From the NCBI RefSeq assembly GCF_905171765.1, contig NC_053398.1, positions 46,406,323-46,470,322 of the forward strand: a stretch of DNA of 64,000 nucleotides, written 5' to 3'. The translations under genes and the position numbers were made by a program. The DNA is from Bufo bufo (Eukaryota; Chordata; Amphibia; Anura; Bufonidae). This document shows, in pieces, positions 9,865 to 20,625 of the stretch. How positions within the stretch are numbered: the first letter of the stretch is position 1; the number at the start of each line of letters is the position of its first letter. The notes beneath the pieces were generated by a model. It was not told where the DNA came from, searched no databases, and saw nothing but the letters and a program-made list of their open reading frames with translations.

Positions 9865-10388
9865 CCCACACTGTATCTTCTGAAACCCACAACACGTGAG
9901 GGAGAGAAGCTGGGGTGGAGACCTTGTGCTGCTGACTGACTAAAAAGAGGAACTGCATTTCCCAGACAGACGGAGGCATGGCGGACGTGTGTCCTGGACC
10001 CATCAGTACGCGCCGGGCATGTTTTGGAAGCAGCCAAAGCTGTCACTATACATCTATATACATATCTATGTCGCCATATCACCATTTCTGCGGTATACCA
10101 TACATACTGATATATCGCCCAAGCTTAGTCTGATGGGAGGTGTGATGAAGATTGGGGCTCCAGTCTGAGGTCTGATGAAAAATACTTATATTTTATAATA
10201 TCATAGTATTTGACTATAGAGGCAGCACTCCAGATAAGTGATAAGTGTGGTGGACCCGCTTTATTCACCCATGCCACGTTTCAGCACAATGAGGCATTTG
10301 TCGAGCTTGTTTTATCTAATTGCACTTCTTTCTCCTGAGATTCCAGAGGGATTGCACCACCTCTTACTGTGACGGTGCTGCTGGTTTA
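9865..10388. other. No gene recognised; putative agpat5 upstream region
   Basis: No coding signal. The stretch at 10240-10310 (CACGTTTCAGCACAATGAGG) resembles the end of a common MITE. No convincing TATA box or CpG-dense promoter can be pointed to. Confidence 0.35.
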
Positions 10389-10747
10389 GGCTACTTTCAC
10401 ATCTGCGTTGCGCTGTCCAGTTTTGAGATGTGGAACAGGCTCTCAAAACGGAACAAACCGGAATGAAGTGCACCAGAATGCATTCCGTTCTGGTTTGTTG
10501 GGTTCCCATGCAAGCAGCGTTATTGTGTGTGGCAAGGGAAACTGAAATGAACAAGTGGGATCTGGCCCCAAAAACAATGTCCATGGTGCCGGATTCGGTT
10601 TCTTCATTTTCAATTATAATGGAATTGGATCCGTTCTGAACGAATGCAGCCGGTTGTATTATTACAAAGGAAGGGTTTTGCTGTGGTTTTGAGATCCCAT
10701 GCCAGATTTCAAAACCATACAGCAGTATCTCTGATGTGAACATAGCC
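10389..10747. mobile_element. Harbinger-type MITE (TTA target)
   Basis: Ends GGCTACTTTCACATCTGCG and CTGATGTGAACATAGCC are flanked by TTA at 10386-10388 and 10748-10750. The interior is palindromic and non-coding. Confidence 0.7.
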
Positions 10748-10750
10748 TTA

Positions 10751-11155
10751 TCTATCTATCTCATTGTAAATAGTGGAGTTCTTCTGATAATGTGAATGGA
10801 AATATTTAGGTGATACATGTTCCTGGGTTTTGACATGTCTGTAAATTATGTCTACTCGGCACATGCAGATGTCAGAATGCACTGATGTTCGTAGACCCCA
10901 AGCAGTGTCTATTCATCGCCGCTTATCTCTGAATATATAGGAGCAGATTGGATTATAAAGTGGCCCGGGAAACACATCTACAAGTGGTCATATGTGGTAG
11001 GCGGGGTAAGCAAGTAGCCACGTTGGTGGTAGTTGGGGCCAATAATGCTGTGGTAGGCAGAGCTTCTACAGTAGGTAGGTACAGTAGGTACCAGTCTGTG
11101 CCCAAGCAAGAGAGGCACGTCACTAGTAGATGAGACCAACGCTGCTAAACAGTAA
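10751..11155. other. No gene recognised; end of a dispersed repeat
   Basis: The last part (about 11070-11152) matches 33345-33425 (AAGCAAGAGAGGCACGTCAC shared), so it belongs to a dispersed repeat family. Nothing else is recognised. Confidence 0.4.
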
Positions 11156-11477
11156 AGCCTGTATTACACTTGCTAATATTTCGGCAGATGATCGCTAATG
11201 AGTGGTCATACGAACGCTTGTAAGCGATCATCATGCAGTGTAATACTGCCGCCGATTGTCCGATGAACAAGCAAACGCTCATTCATTGGACAATCCAAAT
11301 CTTTTGACATGTTAAAAAATTATTGTTTGCAGGCCGCTGATTGTGGAGTCTAATAACGATCTCCCGCCTGGAAACCACTAGACAGCATGGGGACTATAGT
11401 TGGTATAGCGATGTAATAACAGCGGTCTCCACCGATATCGAGCAGGCGATTGCTGGAAGGGCTGTGTAATACAGCCT
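11156..11477. mobile_element. MITE with TAA target duplication
   Basis: Ends AGCCTGTATTACACTTGC and GTGTAATACAGCCT are flanked by TAA at 11153-11155 and 11478-11480. It interrupts the dispersed repeat that ends at 11152. Non-coding. Confidence 0.7.
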
Positions 11478-11796
11478 TAACAATGTCCCAAAATTATTAC
11501 CAACAGGTCTGGCTTTTAAGGTCCATTAGCCTTGCCTTTCTCATTAGAAGCTGCTAGGAAAGAAACCATTCAATTCCTCGTATGTCTAGGAACAGTGGTA
11601 TTTTATATAAGCATCCAGTGCCCTCCGAGCAGACCCGTCATGTTTACTCTGCTGGAGCTCCCTACATTCTGCAGCCTACTTCTTGCTGGCAAAGTCTCTC
11701 TCCTCTGGCCATAGGTCATGCGCTTCTTCCTGTTCTTTTAAGAGCCGGTGTGTGCACCCTAATTTACACTAGCCAATGGCTGGTCATCTTGGGTTG
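11478..11796. other. No gene recognised
   Basis: No open frame with domain-like content, no repeat relative found elsewhere in the window. The stretch includes the TAA target copy at 11478-11480. Confidence 0.3.
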
Positions 11797-11804
11797 CTTA
11801 AGAC

Positions 11805-12125
11805 CAGTGATGGCCAGTTTGCCCGCGAACACATGCGAGCTGCCATCTTAACTGACATGTCCGGCGATGCACAGGTAAGTCCTTACCTGTGCCTGTTCGT
11901 GAGCTGGTCTGAAATGAAATGCGGGAGCAGGCAGTTCCGAGAACAGCCCCCGGGGGCCTTCATCGGGCTGTTCTCAGAACTGCCTGCACCCGGAGACCAC
12001 ATTTTATTTCAGACCGGTTTGCGCACAGTCACAGGTAAGGACTTACCTGTGCATCGCCGGACTTGTCAGTTAAGATGGCAGCTCGCATGTGTTCGCGGGC
12101 GAACACAGCGAACTGGCCATCACTG
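11805..12125. mobile_element. hAT-type MITE, palindromic; right target copy split by a later insertion
   Basis: Ends CAGTGATGGCCAGTT and AACTGGCCATCACTG enclose a long palindrome. The left 8-base target copy is CTTAAGAC at 11797-11804. The right copy begins CTTAA at 12126-12130 and is completed by GAC at 14526-14528, beyond the Harbinger-type element that landed in its TAA. This orders the two insertions. Confidence 0.8.
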
Positions 12126-12797
12126 CTTAAGGCCCCTTTCACACGGGCGAGTATTCCGCGCGGATGCGATGTGTGAGTTGAACGCACTGAATCCTGACCC
12201 ATTCATTTCTATGGGGCTGTGCACACGAGCGGTGATTTTCACGCATCACTTGTGCGTTGCGTGAAAATCGCAGCATGCTCCTCTTTGTGCGTTTTTCACG
12301 TAACTCAGGCCCTATAGAAATGAATGGGGTTGCGTGAAAATCGCAAGCATCCGCAAGCAAGTGTGGATGCGGTGCGATTTTCACGCACGGTTGCTAGGTG
12401 ACGATCGGGATGGGGACCCGATCATTATTATTTCCCCTTATAACATGGTTATAAGGGAAAATAATAGCATTCTAAATACAGAATGCATAGTAAAATAGGG
12501 CTGGAGGGGTTAAAAAAAAAATAAAAAAATAATTTAACTCCCCTTAATCCACTTGTTCGCGCCGCCGGCATCTCTTCTGTCTTGTTCTGTGAGAAATAGG
12601 ACCTTTGATGACGTCGCTACGCTCATCACATGATCCATCACCATGGATCACAGATGGTCCTATTGCTCACAGATGAAGACAGAAGAGATGCCGGCGGCGC
12701 AAACAAGTGGATTAAGGTGAGTTAAATTTTTTATTAATTTTTTTTTGAACCTCTCCAGCGCTATTGTACTATGCATTCTGTATTCAGAATGCTATTA

Positions 12798-14245
12798 CCG
12801 TATATACTCGAGTATAAGCCGACCCGAGTATAAGCCGAGCCCCTAATTTTACCCCAAAAAAATGGGAAAAATTATTGACTCGAGTATAAGACTAGGGTGG
12901 GAAATGCAGCTATAATGCAGAGTGTATGTGTATATAATGCACACACTCTACATTATATACACACATCTGCAAGAGGGTGACTCCCTGTATTTAATGCAGA
13001 GTGTGTGCATTATATACACACACACTCTGCATTAAATACAGGGAGCCATTCACAGATCTCCCCCCTAAACAGTGCCATCCACAGATTCCCCCCCCCCCTC
13101 CCCTAAACAGTGCCATCCACAGATTTCCCCCCCCCCCCTCCCCTAAACAGTGCCATGATGGCACTGTTTAGGGGAGGGGGTATCTGTGGATGGCACTGTA
13201 GGGGGATCTGTGGATGGCACTGCCATCCACAGATCCCCCTACAGTGCCATCCACAGATCCCCCTACAGTGCCATCCACAGATCCCCCTACAGTGCCATCC
13301 ACAGATCCCCCTACAGTGCCATCCACAGATCTCCCTACAGTGCCATCCACAGATCTCCCTACAGTGCCATCCACAGATCCCCCTACAGTGCCATCCACAG
13401 ATCTCCCTACAGTGCCATCCACAGATCCCCCTACAGTGCCATCCACAGATCCCCCTACAGTGCCATCCACAGATCCCCCTACAGTGCCATCCACAGATCC
13501 CCCTACAGTGCCATCCACAGATCCCCCTACAGCGCCATCCACAGATCCCCCTACAGTGCCATCCACAGATCCCCCTACAGTGCCATCCACAGATCCCCCT
13601 ACAGTGCCATCCACAGATCCCCCTACAGTGCCATCCACAGATCCCCCTACAGTGCCATCCACAGATCCCCCTACAGTGCCATCCACAGATCCCCCTACAG
13701 TGCCATCCACAGATCCCCCTACAGTGCCATCCACAGATCCCCCTACAGTGCCATCCACAGATCCCCCTACAGTGCCATCCACAGATCCCCCTACAGTGCC
13801 ATCCACAGATCCCCCTACAGTGCCATCCACAGATCCCCCTACAGTGCCATCCACAGATCCCCCTACAGTGCCATCCACAGATCCCCCTACAGTGCCATCC
13901 ACAGATCCCCCTACAGTGCCATCCACAGATCCCCCTACAGTGCCATCCACAGATCTCCCTACAGTGCCATCCACAGATCCCCCTCCCCGACGCTCACAGC
14001 AGTATATTTACTTACTTTGTCTTTGCTCCGGTAATACAGGCAGTGCGGGGAGCGGCACTCACTCACTGACGTCACGCGCCTTCTCCCACTAGGCGGCGCA
14101 GGCGCGTGACGTCAGTGAGTGAGCGCCGCCCCCCGCACTGCCTGTATTACCGGAGCTAAGACCTAGACTCGAGTATAAGACGAGGAGGCTTTATGAGCAC
14201 AAAAATATGTGCCAAAAAACTCGTCTTATACTCGAGTATATACGG
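12798..14245. mobile_element. TA-flanked non-autonomous element (Tc1/mariner-like ends) carrying a minisatellite
   Basis: Ends CCGTATATACTCGAGTATAA and TTATACTCGAGTATATACGG are exact inverted repeats, with TA on both sides (12796-12797 and 14246-14247). Inside are inverted blocks around 12910-13050 and around 14050-14160 that flank the 24-base array. No transposase is present. The TA target suggests the Tc1/mariner group; a different superfamily is possible. Confidence 0.65.
13223..13983. repeat. 24-base minisatellite, about 32 copies, with inverted copies at its left edge
   Basis: Units of 24 bases containing CCATCCACAGATCC and CTACAGTG. Variation is sparse (CTCC for CCCC, one GCG for GTG), so the array is highly homogeneous. 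At 13140-13222 two or three units lie in the opposite orientation, giving a head-to-head junction at about 13222. All the long open frames here, on both strands, are produced by the 24-base period. Confidence 0.96.
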
Positions 14246-14528
14246 TATTTACCCTTATAACCATGTTATTAGGGGAAATAATACAATCTACACTACAACT
14301 AACCCAAACCTGAACTTCTGTAAAGAAGTTCGGGTCTGGGTACCACAGTCAGTTTTTTATCACGCGCGTGCAAAACACATTGCACCCGCGCGATAAAAAC
14401 TGAACCTCGGAACGCAATCGCAGTCAAAACTGACTGCAATTGCGTTCCTACTCGCGCGGGTTTGCCGCAATGCACCGGGACGCATCTGGACCTAATCCGG
14501 ACACGCCCGTGTGAAAGAGGCCTAAGAC

Positions 14529-15340
14529 AACTTCTCCGGTGCCCAAGCAATCGGTTGTCTAGTTGCGAATTCACTGCAAAAGTGCCATAGTTTTGTTTCT
14601 TGCCTGTTACCAACCTCTGTCTGTTTTCTGTATTTTACCCTTCTCTTCCTGACCTCTGCCTGATCTCCATATTGACCTTGAGCTGCCCGTCCTGACCTGA
14701 GTCTGTTTTATCGGATTGCACACCCTGTGCCTGCCTTGACCTTGGCCTGTGTCTATATACAGTCTTTCCTCATCCCTCTGTGCTTTGCCTCGGTGCCTCT
14801 TGACTCCCGTGGGTCAGCAGTTATCCAAACAGAGACTACTCTAGGAGATAGCGGCCTGGTGATTCCCCTGCAGAGAAGTCTAGATACATGTATAGGGGGT
14901 GAAAACCAGGGGAATGCCAGGATAACGCCCCTAGGATTAGCCCCAAGTCAAATCAGTACGGTTGACACAGTTGTTCCACACCCACTGCTGTAACAAGTAG
15001 GCAGGACAGCAGCAGTTATCAGCACACAGGGCATTACTAGGACCTGAGCTCAATAGCTTGTGACTTAGTTATGGGTATAATCAGAGAACCTCTTGGAGAA
15101 TTTGTGCTCCCCGTTCTCTTCCACTTGCCTTCACTCTGCGATAAGTATCCCACCTGCAGCCCACTATTCAGCAGCCTGGGAAAGTTGTTGCTGCTCGTCC
15201 CTCCTGCCATACATGTTGATATGTCCCTCCAGTCACACATCTGGAAGAGGTGCCTCCTGCTCTTTATTCCAGTAGATGTCACTGCTCCTGCTGCAGCTTT
15301 TTGTTACTTCAACAGCAGCTGCCATAGTACAGGCCTGGAC
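14529..15340. other. No gene recognised; possible LTR-type remnant
   Basis: CT-rich strings such as CTGCCTTGACCTTGGCCTG (about 14730) are typical of frog Gypsy LTR ends, but no terminal pair or target duplication was found. The open frames here show no domain. Confidence 0.35.
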
Positions 15341-15556
15341 GTCAGGAGTAGAGTTCAGCGGACACCTGGATGTTCAGGTTCAGCTGAACCTCACAAAAAA
15401 GTTCGCGTTCAGGACCCGAACTTGAACCCGAACCTCATTGAAGTCAATGGGGATCCGAACTTTTGAGCACTAAAATGGCTCTAGAAATGTCATGAAAAGT
15501 GCTAGAGGGCTGCAAATGGCATCACAATGTGGTTAAGGGCATGGCAAGTGCTCTGC

Positions 15557-15986
15557 AAACAAATGTGGATAGGGAAATGACTTAAAATAACATAAAATAT
15601 GTAAAAATAAAAAATAATAATCTTGATCTAGGAGGACGAGGTCCATATGGAGTAGGAGGTTGAGGAGGCGGTGAATGTGGCGGTGTAGGTGGAAGCTGCG
15701 GTGGAGGAGGAGGAGGTAGCCTACACTGCTTTTTAGTTTTACATTTATTTTTATTCTTTTAAATTAGGGTACACCCCAAAACATTGGGAAATATAACCTG
15801 TGATAACCCCCTCCCGTCATGCTAAACACACGTTCAGACAATACACTGGCTGCAGGGCAGGCCAGCACCTCCAAGGGGTAAAGGGCAAGCTCAGGCCATG
15901 TGCCCAATTTGGAGACCCAGAAGTTGCAGGGGGCAGACCCATCAGTCAGTTCGTGTAGGCGTGTGCACACTTACTGCCCCACCATG
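15557..15986 (-). repeat. Partial duplicate of the transposase 3' end inside the hAT element
   Basis: This block repeats 16500 to about 17070: both contain GAGGTCCATATGGAGTAGGA, a Gly-codon-rich GGAGG stretch, and on the minus strand the dimerisation-domain coding sequence (TRLHELTDGSAP here, TRLHVLNDGSAP there; VLACPAASVLSE in both). The copy here breaks off at about 15986, exactly where 18S-like sequence begins. Confidence 0.8.
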
Positions 15987-15988
15987 TG

Positions 15989-16160
15989 GCACGTCCCCGT
16001 GATGTTCACGATCCAATTGGATATCTACTCTATCAACTTTCGATGTTCTTTTCTGCGCCTACCATGTTGATCACGGTTAGCGGCGAATCAGGGTTCCACG
16101 CCGGAGAGGGAGCGTGAGAAAGGGAGACCTCATCCAAGGGAGGTCAATGGCTGCAATGTG
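15989..16160 (+). repeat. Fragment resembling vertebrate 18S rRNA inside the hAT element
   Basis: The plus strand contains, in 18S order, GCACGTCCCCGTGA, CTATCAACTTTCGATG, TTCTGCGCCTACCATG, GAATCAGGGTT, CCGGAGAGGGAGCGTGAGAA and CATCCAAGGGAGG. These match the 5' domain of vertebrate 18S rRNA, roughly the stretch from the variable loop before the TATCAACTTTCGATG segment to the CATCCAAGGAAGG segment. Divergence is considerable, so this is a relic and not a functional gene. It lies between the two copies of the transposase tail. The adjoining 16161-16244 was not identified. Confidence 0.75.
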
Positions 16161-16244
16161 ATCGAGCGGAAATGTGGGACAAGTTATTAAAGCAGAAGGA
16201 TCGAATGAAAGGGCCAATTAAAGACGAATTTTAGAAATTTAAGT

Positions 16245-16530
16245 CCCTGTCACCTATGCAGAGCAGGGGTTTTTCATCGCCAGAAATGAGTTAATGTCAC
16301 CCACCAATGGAACAGATGATTTTTAAAAATTTCGGTCCCTGTCGCCTATGCAGAGCAGGAGTTTATTCACAGCAAAAATGGTAAAATGTCACCCAAGAAT
16401 GTAACAGACAAATTAGTGAAATTTGTTTACCTGTCTACTAGGTAGAGCAGTGGTATATCACAGCCAAAAATTTGTGAATTTCACCTGAATATGTAACAGA
16501 CAAATTAGTGAAATGACATAAAATTAAAAT
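16245..16530. repeat. Three tandem subterminal repeats of the hAT element, about 95 bases each
   Basis: Each unit has CCTGTC(A/G)CCTATGCAGAGCAG or a diverged form, a segment like TCACAGC(C/A)AAAAAT, and ends near GTAACAGACAAATTAGTGAA. Repeats of this kind near the ends of hAT elements often bind the transposase; that role is inferred only. Confidence 0.65.
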
Positions 16531-16787
16531 AAGATACGTACAAATAAAAAAAAAATAAACTTGATTTATGAGGTGGAGGTCCATATGGAGTAGGAGTTTG
16601 AGGAGGCGGTGGACTTAGCGTTGTATGTGGAAGCGGCGGTGGAGGAGGACGAGGTAGCCAACACTGGTTTTTGGTTTTAATTTTTTATTATTAGGGTACA
16701 CTCCAAAAGATTGTGAATTATCCAAAATACAACAATGAGCAATTGCGCTGTAGTATAACAATGGCTGGTTAAGGCCGGTATACATGT

Positions 16788-18389
16788 CTATTCTGCACAT
16801 GGTACGGACAAGTCCTGTGGGATCCATGACTGGTTCATTTTAATGAACGTGAGCTTGTCCACATTGGCTGTGGACAGGCGGCTGCGCTTGTCTGTGATGA
16901 CGCCCCCTGCCGTGCTAAACACATGTTCAGATAATACACTGGCTGCAGGGCAGGCCAGCACCTCCAAGGCATAAAGGGCAAGGCCATGTGCCCAATTTGG
17001 AGACCCAGAAGTTGAAGGGGGCAGACCCGTCATTCAGTACGTGTAGGCGTGTGCACACATACTGCTCGACCATGTTGGTGAAATGCTGCCTCCTGCTAAG
17101 ACGTTCCATATCAGCTGGTGGTGCTGGTTGTTGCGGTGTGCTGACAAAGCTTTTCCACATTTCGGCCATGCTAACCCTGCCTTCTGAGGTGCTGGCGGTG
17201 CCCCAGCTACGTTGGCGACCTCTTCCTCCTTCTCTGCCTTCGCCTTGTGCTTCCACTGTGCCCCCGCTGTCAGGTGGAAATGCCACCAGCAGCGCGTCTA
17301 CCAGCGCGCGCTTGTATTCGCGCATCTTACGATCACGCTCCAGTGACGGAATTAAGGACTGTAGGTTGTCCTTGTAACGGGGATCCAGCAGCGTGGCCAC
17401 CCAGTAATAAGCACAAGTTAGAATGTGGGCAACTCGGCGGAGACACTGCAGCATGTAATCGCTCATGTGTGCCAGGCTGCCCAGAGGCAACGAAAAGCTG
17501 TCCTCTGTATCTTCCCCCCCCAGCCACGCACCAGTGATGGCCATGAGCTGGTTTGGGTGCCACCCTGCTGTGAACATGGTTCCTCCTCCTCATCCTCCAC
17601 CTCGTCATCCCCCAGAACTGCGCCCTGGCTGGACAATTGTGTTCCTGGCGTTTGTGGGTGCAGGAACCCACCCTTGGAGCCACTCGAGAATGACTGGCCG
17701 GAAACCCTATGAAATGATCCCTCTTCCTCCTCCTCCTCCTCCTGTGCCACATCCTCTTCCATCATCGCCAGCAGCGTTTTTTCAAGGAGGCATAGAAGTG
17801 GGATAGTAACACTGAGAATGGCGTTATCGGCACTGGCCATGTTGGTGGAGTACTCGAAACAGCGCAACAAGGAACACGGGTCTCGCATGGAGGCCCAGTC
17901 ATTGGTGTTGAAGTGGTGCTGTTCCGCATAGCGACTCACCCGTGTGTGCTGCAGCTGAAACTCCACTATCGCCTGCTGCTGCTCGCACAGTCTGGCCAGC
18001 ATGTGCAAGGTGGAGTTCCACCTTGTGGGCACATCGCATATGAGGCGGTGAGCGGGAAGGCCGAAGTTACGCTGCAGCGCTGACAGGCGAGCAGCAGGGT
18101 GAGAACGCCGAAAGCACGCACAGACGGCCCGTACTTTATGCAGCAGCTCTGACATATTGGGGTAATTTTTAAGGAACCTCTGCACCACCAAATTCAGCAC
18201 ATGCGCCAGGCAAGGGATTTGCGTCAAACCGGCTAGTCCCAGAGCTGCTACGAGATTTCGCCCATTATCGCACACCACTGGGCTGGGCTTGAGGCTCACT
18301 GGCACCAACCACTCATCGGTCTGTTTTGCAAGGCCCGTCCATAGCTCCTGTGCGGTGTGAGGTTTGTCCACCAAACAGATAAGTGTCAT
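16788..18389 (-). pseudogene. hAT transposase, central and C-terminal parts (frameshifted)
   Basis: Reading down from 18389, the frame contains the hAT core: PSPVVCDNGRNLVAALGL (catalytic aspartate region), PCLAHVLNLVVQRFL (C-x-x-H motif) and DVPTRWNSTLHML, then an insertion-domain stretch with runs of Glu and Ser. A frameshift at about 17565-17580 leads to the frame 17577-16927, with YYWVATLLDPRYKD and the variable linker. A second shift near 16985-17000 leads to the C-terminal dimerisation domain, ALEVLACPAASVLSEHVFST and ITDKRSRLSTANVDKL. Two frameshifts disable it. The N-terminal part is separated by nested insertions and lies at 21298-21698. Confidence 0.88.
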
Positions 18390-18856
18390 GCCCTGCTCAG
18401 GTTATGTGCGGAGGTCTGCCAGGTTAGCAGCATGTGTTTAGTTTTTTTGTTTGTTTTGGGTTTGGAGCTGAGCTGTATCCGCCTTCCTTCAGGTGCACTG
18501 GGTGAGGTCGTTTGTGTGTGTTTAAATTACGCCCCTTCCCAGTGTCCTGTGCGGGTTATAGCTTCTATCTTGCTCTGAGGAAAGGTGGAGTTGCTGTTTC
18601 TGCTCTGCTACAAGATAAGTTTGTTTTGTTTTCCTTTTTGTGTTCTGTCTAGGCTGTTAGAGAGACACCTGCCTCCTCCAGGACCCGAGGAAGCAGGCTG
18701 CCTCTTTCCACCATCTCAGGGACTTTAGGGAATCTTCAGCCTTAGGCACGGGGGCACATAATTGGTTGGGCATCAGTGCACACAATATCTTCCACTTCTG
18801 GGGCAGGGCTAGGTGGATGGCCTTGGGAAACCCTGCTAACAGTCCTCAAAAAGAAG
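18384..18856. other. Probable further insertion plus residual transposase coding sequence
   Basis: The plus strand at 18384 begins TGTCATGCCC, like an LTR terminus, and the transposase frame is lost there. From about 18730 to 18856 the minus strand again has coding-like sequence (a frame with SPAPEVEDIVCTDAQP) that could link to the N-terminal block at 21298. The right limit of the insertion and a target duplication could not be identified. Confidence 0.4.
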
Positions 18857-19085
18857 TAGAGTTGTTGCGATACCAAATTTTTGATTAGATTTCGATACCA
18901 TAAAAAAGTATTGCGATACTCGATACCACGCGAAAAAAATAAACCAAAAAAGCCACGGGCATTCGCGCAGTTTTTATTTTATTTTTTCTGTTCCGCCATT
19001 CACCACATTTTTTTTTCTATTTTAATAGTTTGGACTTTTCGGACGTGGCGATATGTGATATGTTTATTTATTTATTGTTTATATA

Positions 19086-20019
19086 CAGTACAGACCAAAA
19101 GTTTGGACACACCTTCTCATTCAAAGAGTTTTCTTTTTCATGACTATGAAAATTGTAGATTCACACTGAAGGCATCAAAACTATGAATTAACACATGTGG
19201 AATTATATACCTAACAAAAAAGTGTGAAACAACTGAAATTATATCATATTTTAGGTTCTTCAAAGTAGCCACCTTTTTCTTTTTATTACTCCTTTGCACA
19301 CTCTTGGCATTCTCTTGATGAGCTTCAAGAGGTAGTCCCCTGAAATGGTTTTCACTTCATAGGTGTGCCCTGTCAGGTTTAATAAGTGGGATTTCTTGCC
19401 TTATAAATGGGGTTGGGACCATCAGTTGCGTTGAGGAGAAGTCAGGTGGATACACAGCTGATAGTCCTACTGAATAGACTGTTAGCTGCTTTTTTCTTGC
19501 CATAAAACAAATTCTAAGTAAAGAAAAACGAGTGGCCATCATTACTTTAAGAAATTAAGGTCAGTCAGTCAGCCGAAAAATTGGGAAAACTTTGAAAGTA
19601 AGGGCTATTTGACCATGAAGGAGAGTGATGGGGTGCTGCGCCAGATGACCTGGCCTCCACAGTCACCGGACCTGAACCCAATCGAGATGGTTTGGGGTGA
19701 GCTGGACTGCAGAGTGAAGGCAAAAGGGCCAAGAAGTGCTAAACATCTCTGGGAACTCCTTCAAGACTGTTGGAAGACCATTTCAGGGGACTACCTCTTG
19801 AAGCTCATCAAGAGAATGCCAAGAGTGTGCAAAGCAGTAATCAAAGCAAAAGGTGGCTACTTTGAAGAACCTAGAATATGACAAATTTTCAGTTGTTTCA
19901 CACTTCTTTGTTATGTATATAATTCCACATGTGTTAATTCATAGTTTTGATGCCTTCATAGTCATGAAAATAAAGAAAACTCTTTGAATGAGGTGTGTCC
20001 AAACCTTTGGTCTGTACTG
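19086..20019 (+). mobile_element. Internally deleted Tc1-like transposon
   Basis: Ends CAGTACAGACCAAAAGTTTG and CAAACCTTTGGTCTGTACTG are inverted repeats flanked by TA (19084-19085 and 20020-20021). Inner inverted repeats of about 190 bases begin and end the element. At 934 bases it is well below the usual 1.5-1.6 kb; most of the transposase gene is missing. Confidence 0.9.
19609..19881 (+). pseudogene. Tc1 transposase C-terminal fragment
   Basis: The open frame has WPPQSPDLNPIEMVWGELD, the block around the last catalytic acidic residue of Tc1-family DD34E transposases, and ends about 60 residues later near the inner repeat. The helix-turn-helix domains and the first two catalytic aspartates are deleted, so no active enzyme is possible. 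Confidence 0.88.
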
Positions 20020-20084
20020 TATTTTCTATGTAATTCTTAATAATTTTTTATTTTATTTATTTTAGGACATTATACACCACTTAC

Positions 20085-20625
20085 ATGGCTCTCTAGCACA
20101 CCTATCCATGATTTAAATGGTACCTTTGTAATTTTCTCCTGAGTTTCACCAGCAGGAAAAACGCACTTTAATCCATATGCAAATGAGGGCTCGCAAGTGA
20201 GGCCTCCAGTCCTCCTGTTTGCTTCTGGTCCGCCCTCTAGTCACTGGTTTCATTCCTGTGCTGGCGCATGCGCACTACATGTAGCGATGCCATGCCCACA
20301 ATTGGCATCACAGTGCGCATGCCCGTGCCGGCGGCGCACTGCGCATGCACGGTATATCGGATGCCGGTCCTGTGGATGATGCAAGGGACTTGCAGGGCGG
20401 GCCAAGGAAGAGGCTGGGGAGGAGTAATGTAAAAAGAAGGCAGAGCAGCCTGGGCACCTACACACAGAACGCCGCCCCTTGGCACTTGCGAGCCCTCATT
20501 TGCATATGGATTAAAGTGCATTTTTCCTGCTGGTGAAACTCAGAAGAAAATTACAAAGGTACCATTTAAATCATGGATAGGTGTGCTAGAGAGCCATGTA
20601 AGTGGTGTACACTGTCATATTTTGG
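20085..20625. repeat. Palindromic element with long inverted arms
   Basis: Left arm words GGCTCTCTAGCACACCTATC, GGAAAAACGCACTTTAATCC and ATGCAAATGAGGGCTCGCAA recur in reverse complement at 20480-20625. The spacer has an inner GCGCATGC-rich hairpin. Related arms (TTTTAATCCATATGCAAAT) occur at 44340-44610. Non-coding MITE, superfamily not fixed. Confidence 0.75.

Larger units (their letters stand above)
12131..14522. mobile_element. Harbinger-type element (TAA target) carrying a nested TA-flanked element
   Basis: Ends GGCCCCTTTCACACGGGCG and CACGCCCGTGTGAAAGAGGCC are flanked by TAA at 12128-12130 and 14523-14525. The arms are inverted copies of each other (CCCTTATAACATGGTTATAAG on the left, its relative near 14254-14275 on the right). 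The middle, 12798-14245, is a later insertion. Non-coding. Confidence 0.75.

Noticed and set aside
13110..14092. Long open frames on both strands with an 8-residue repeat
   Set aside because: They follow from a 24-base tandem repeat without stops. The frames exist in four registers at once and lie within a transposon.
15989..16160. Functional 18S rRNA gene
   Set aside because: Only about 170 bases with many changes, inside a transposon; it is a relic fragment.
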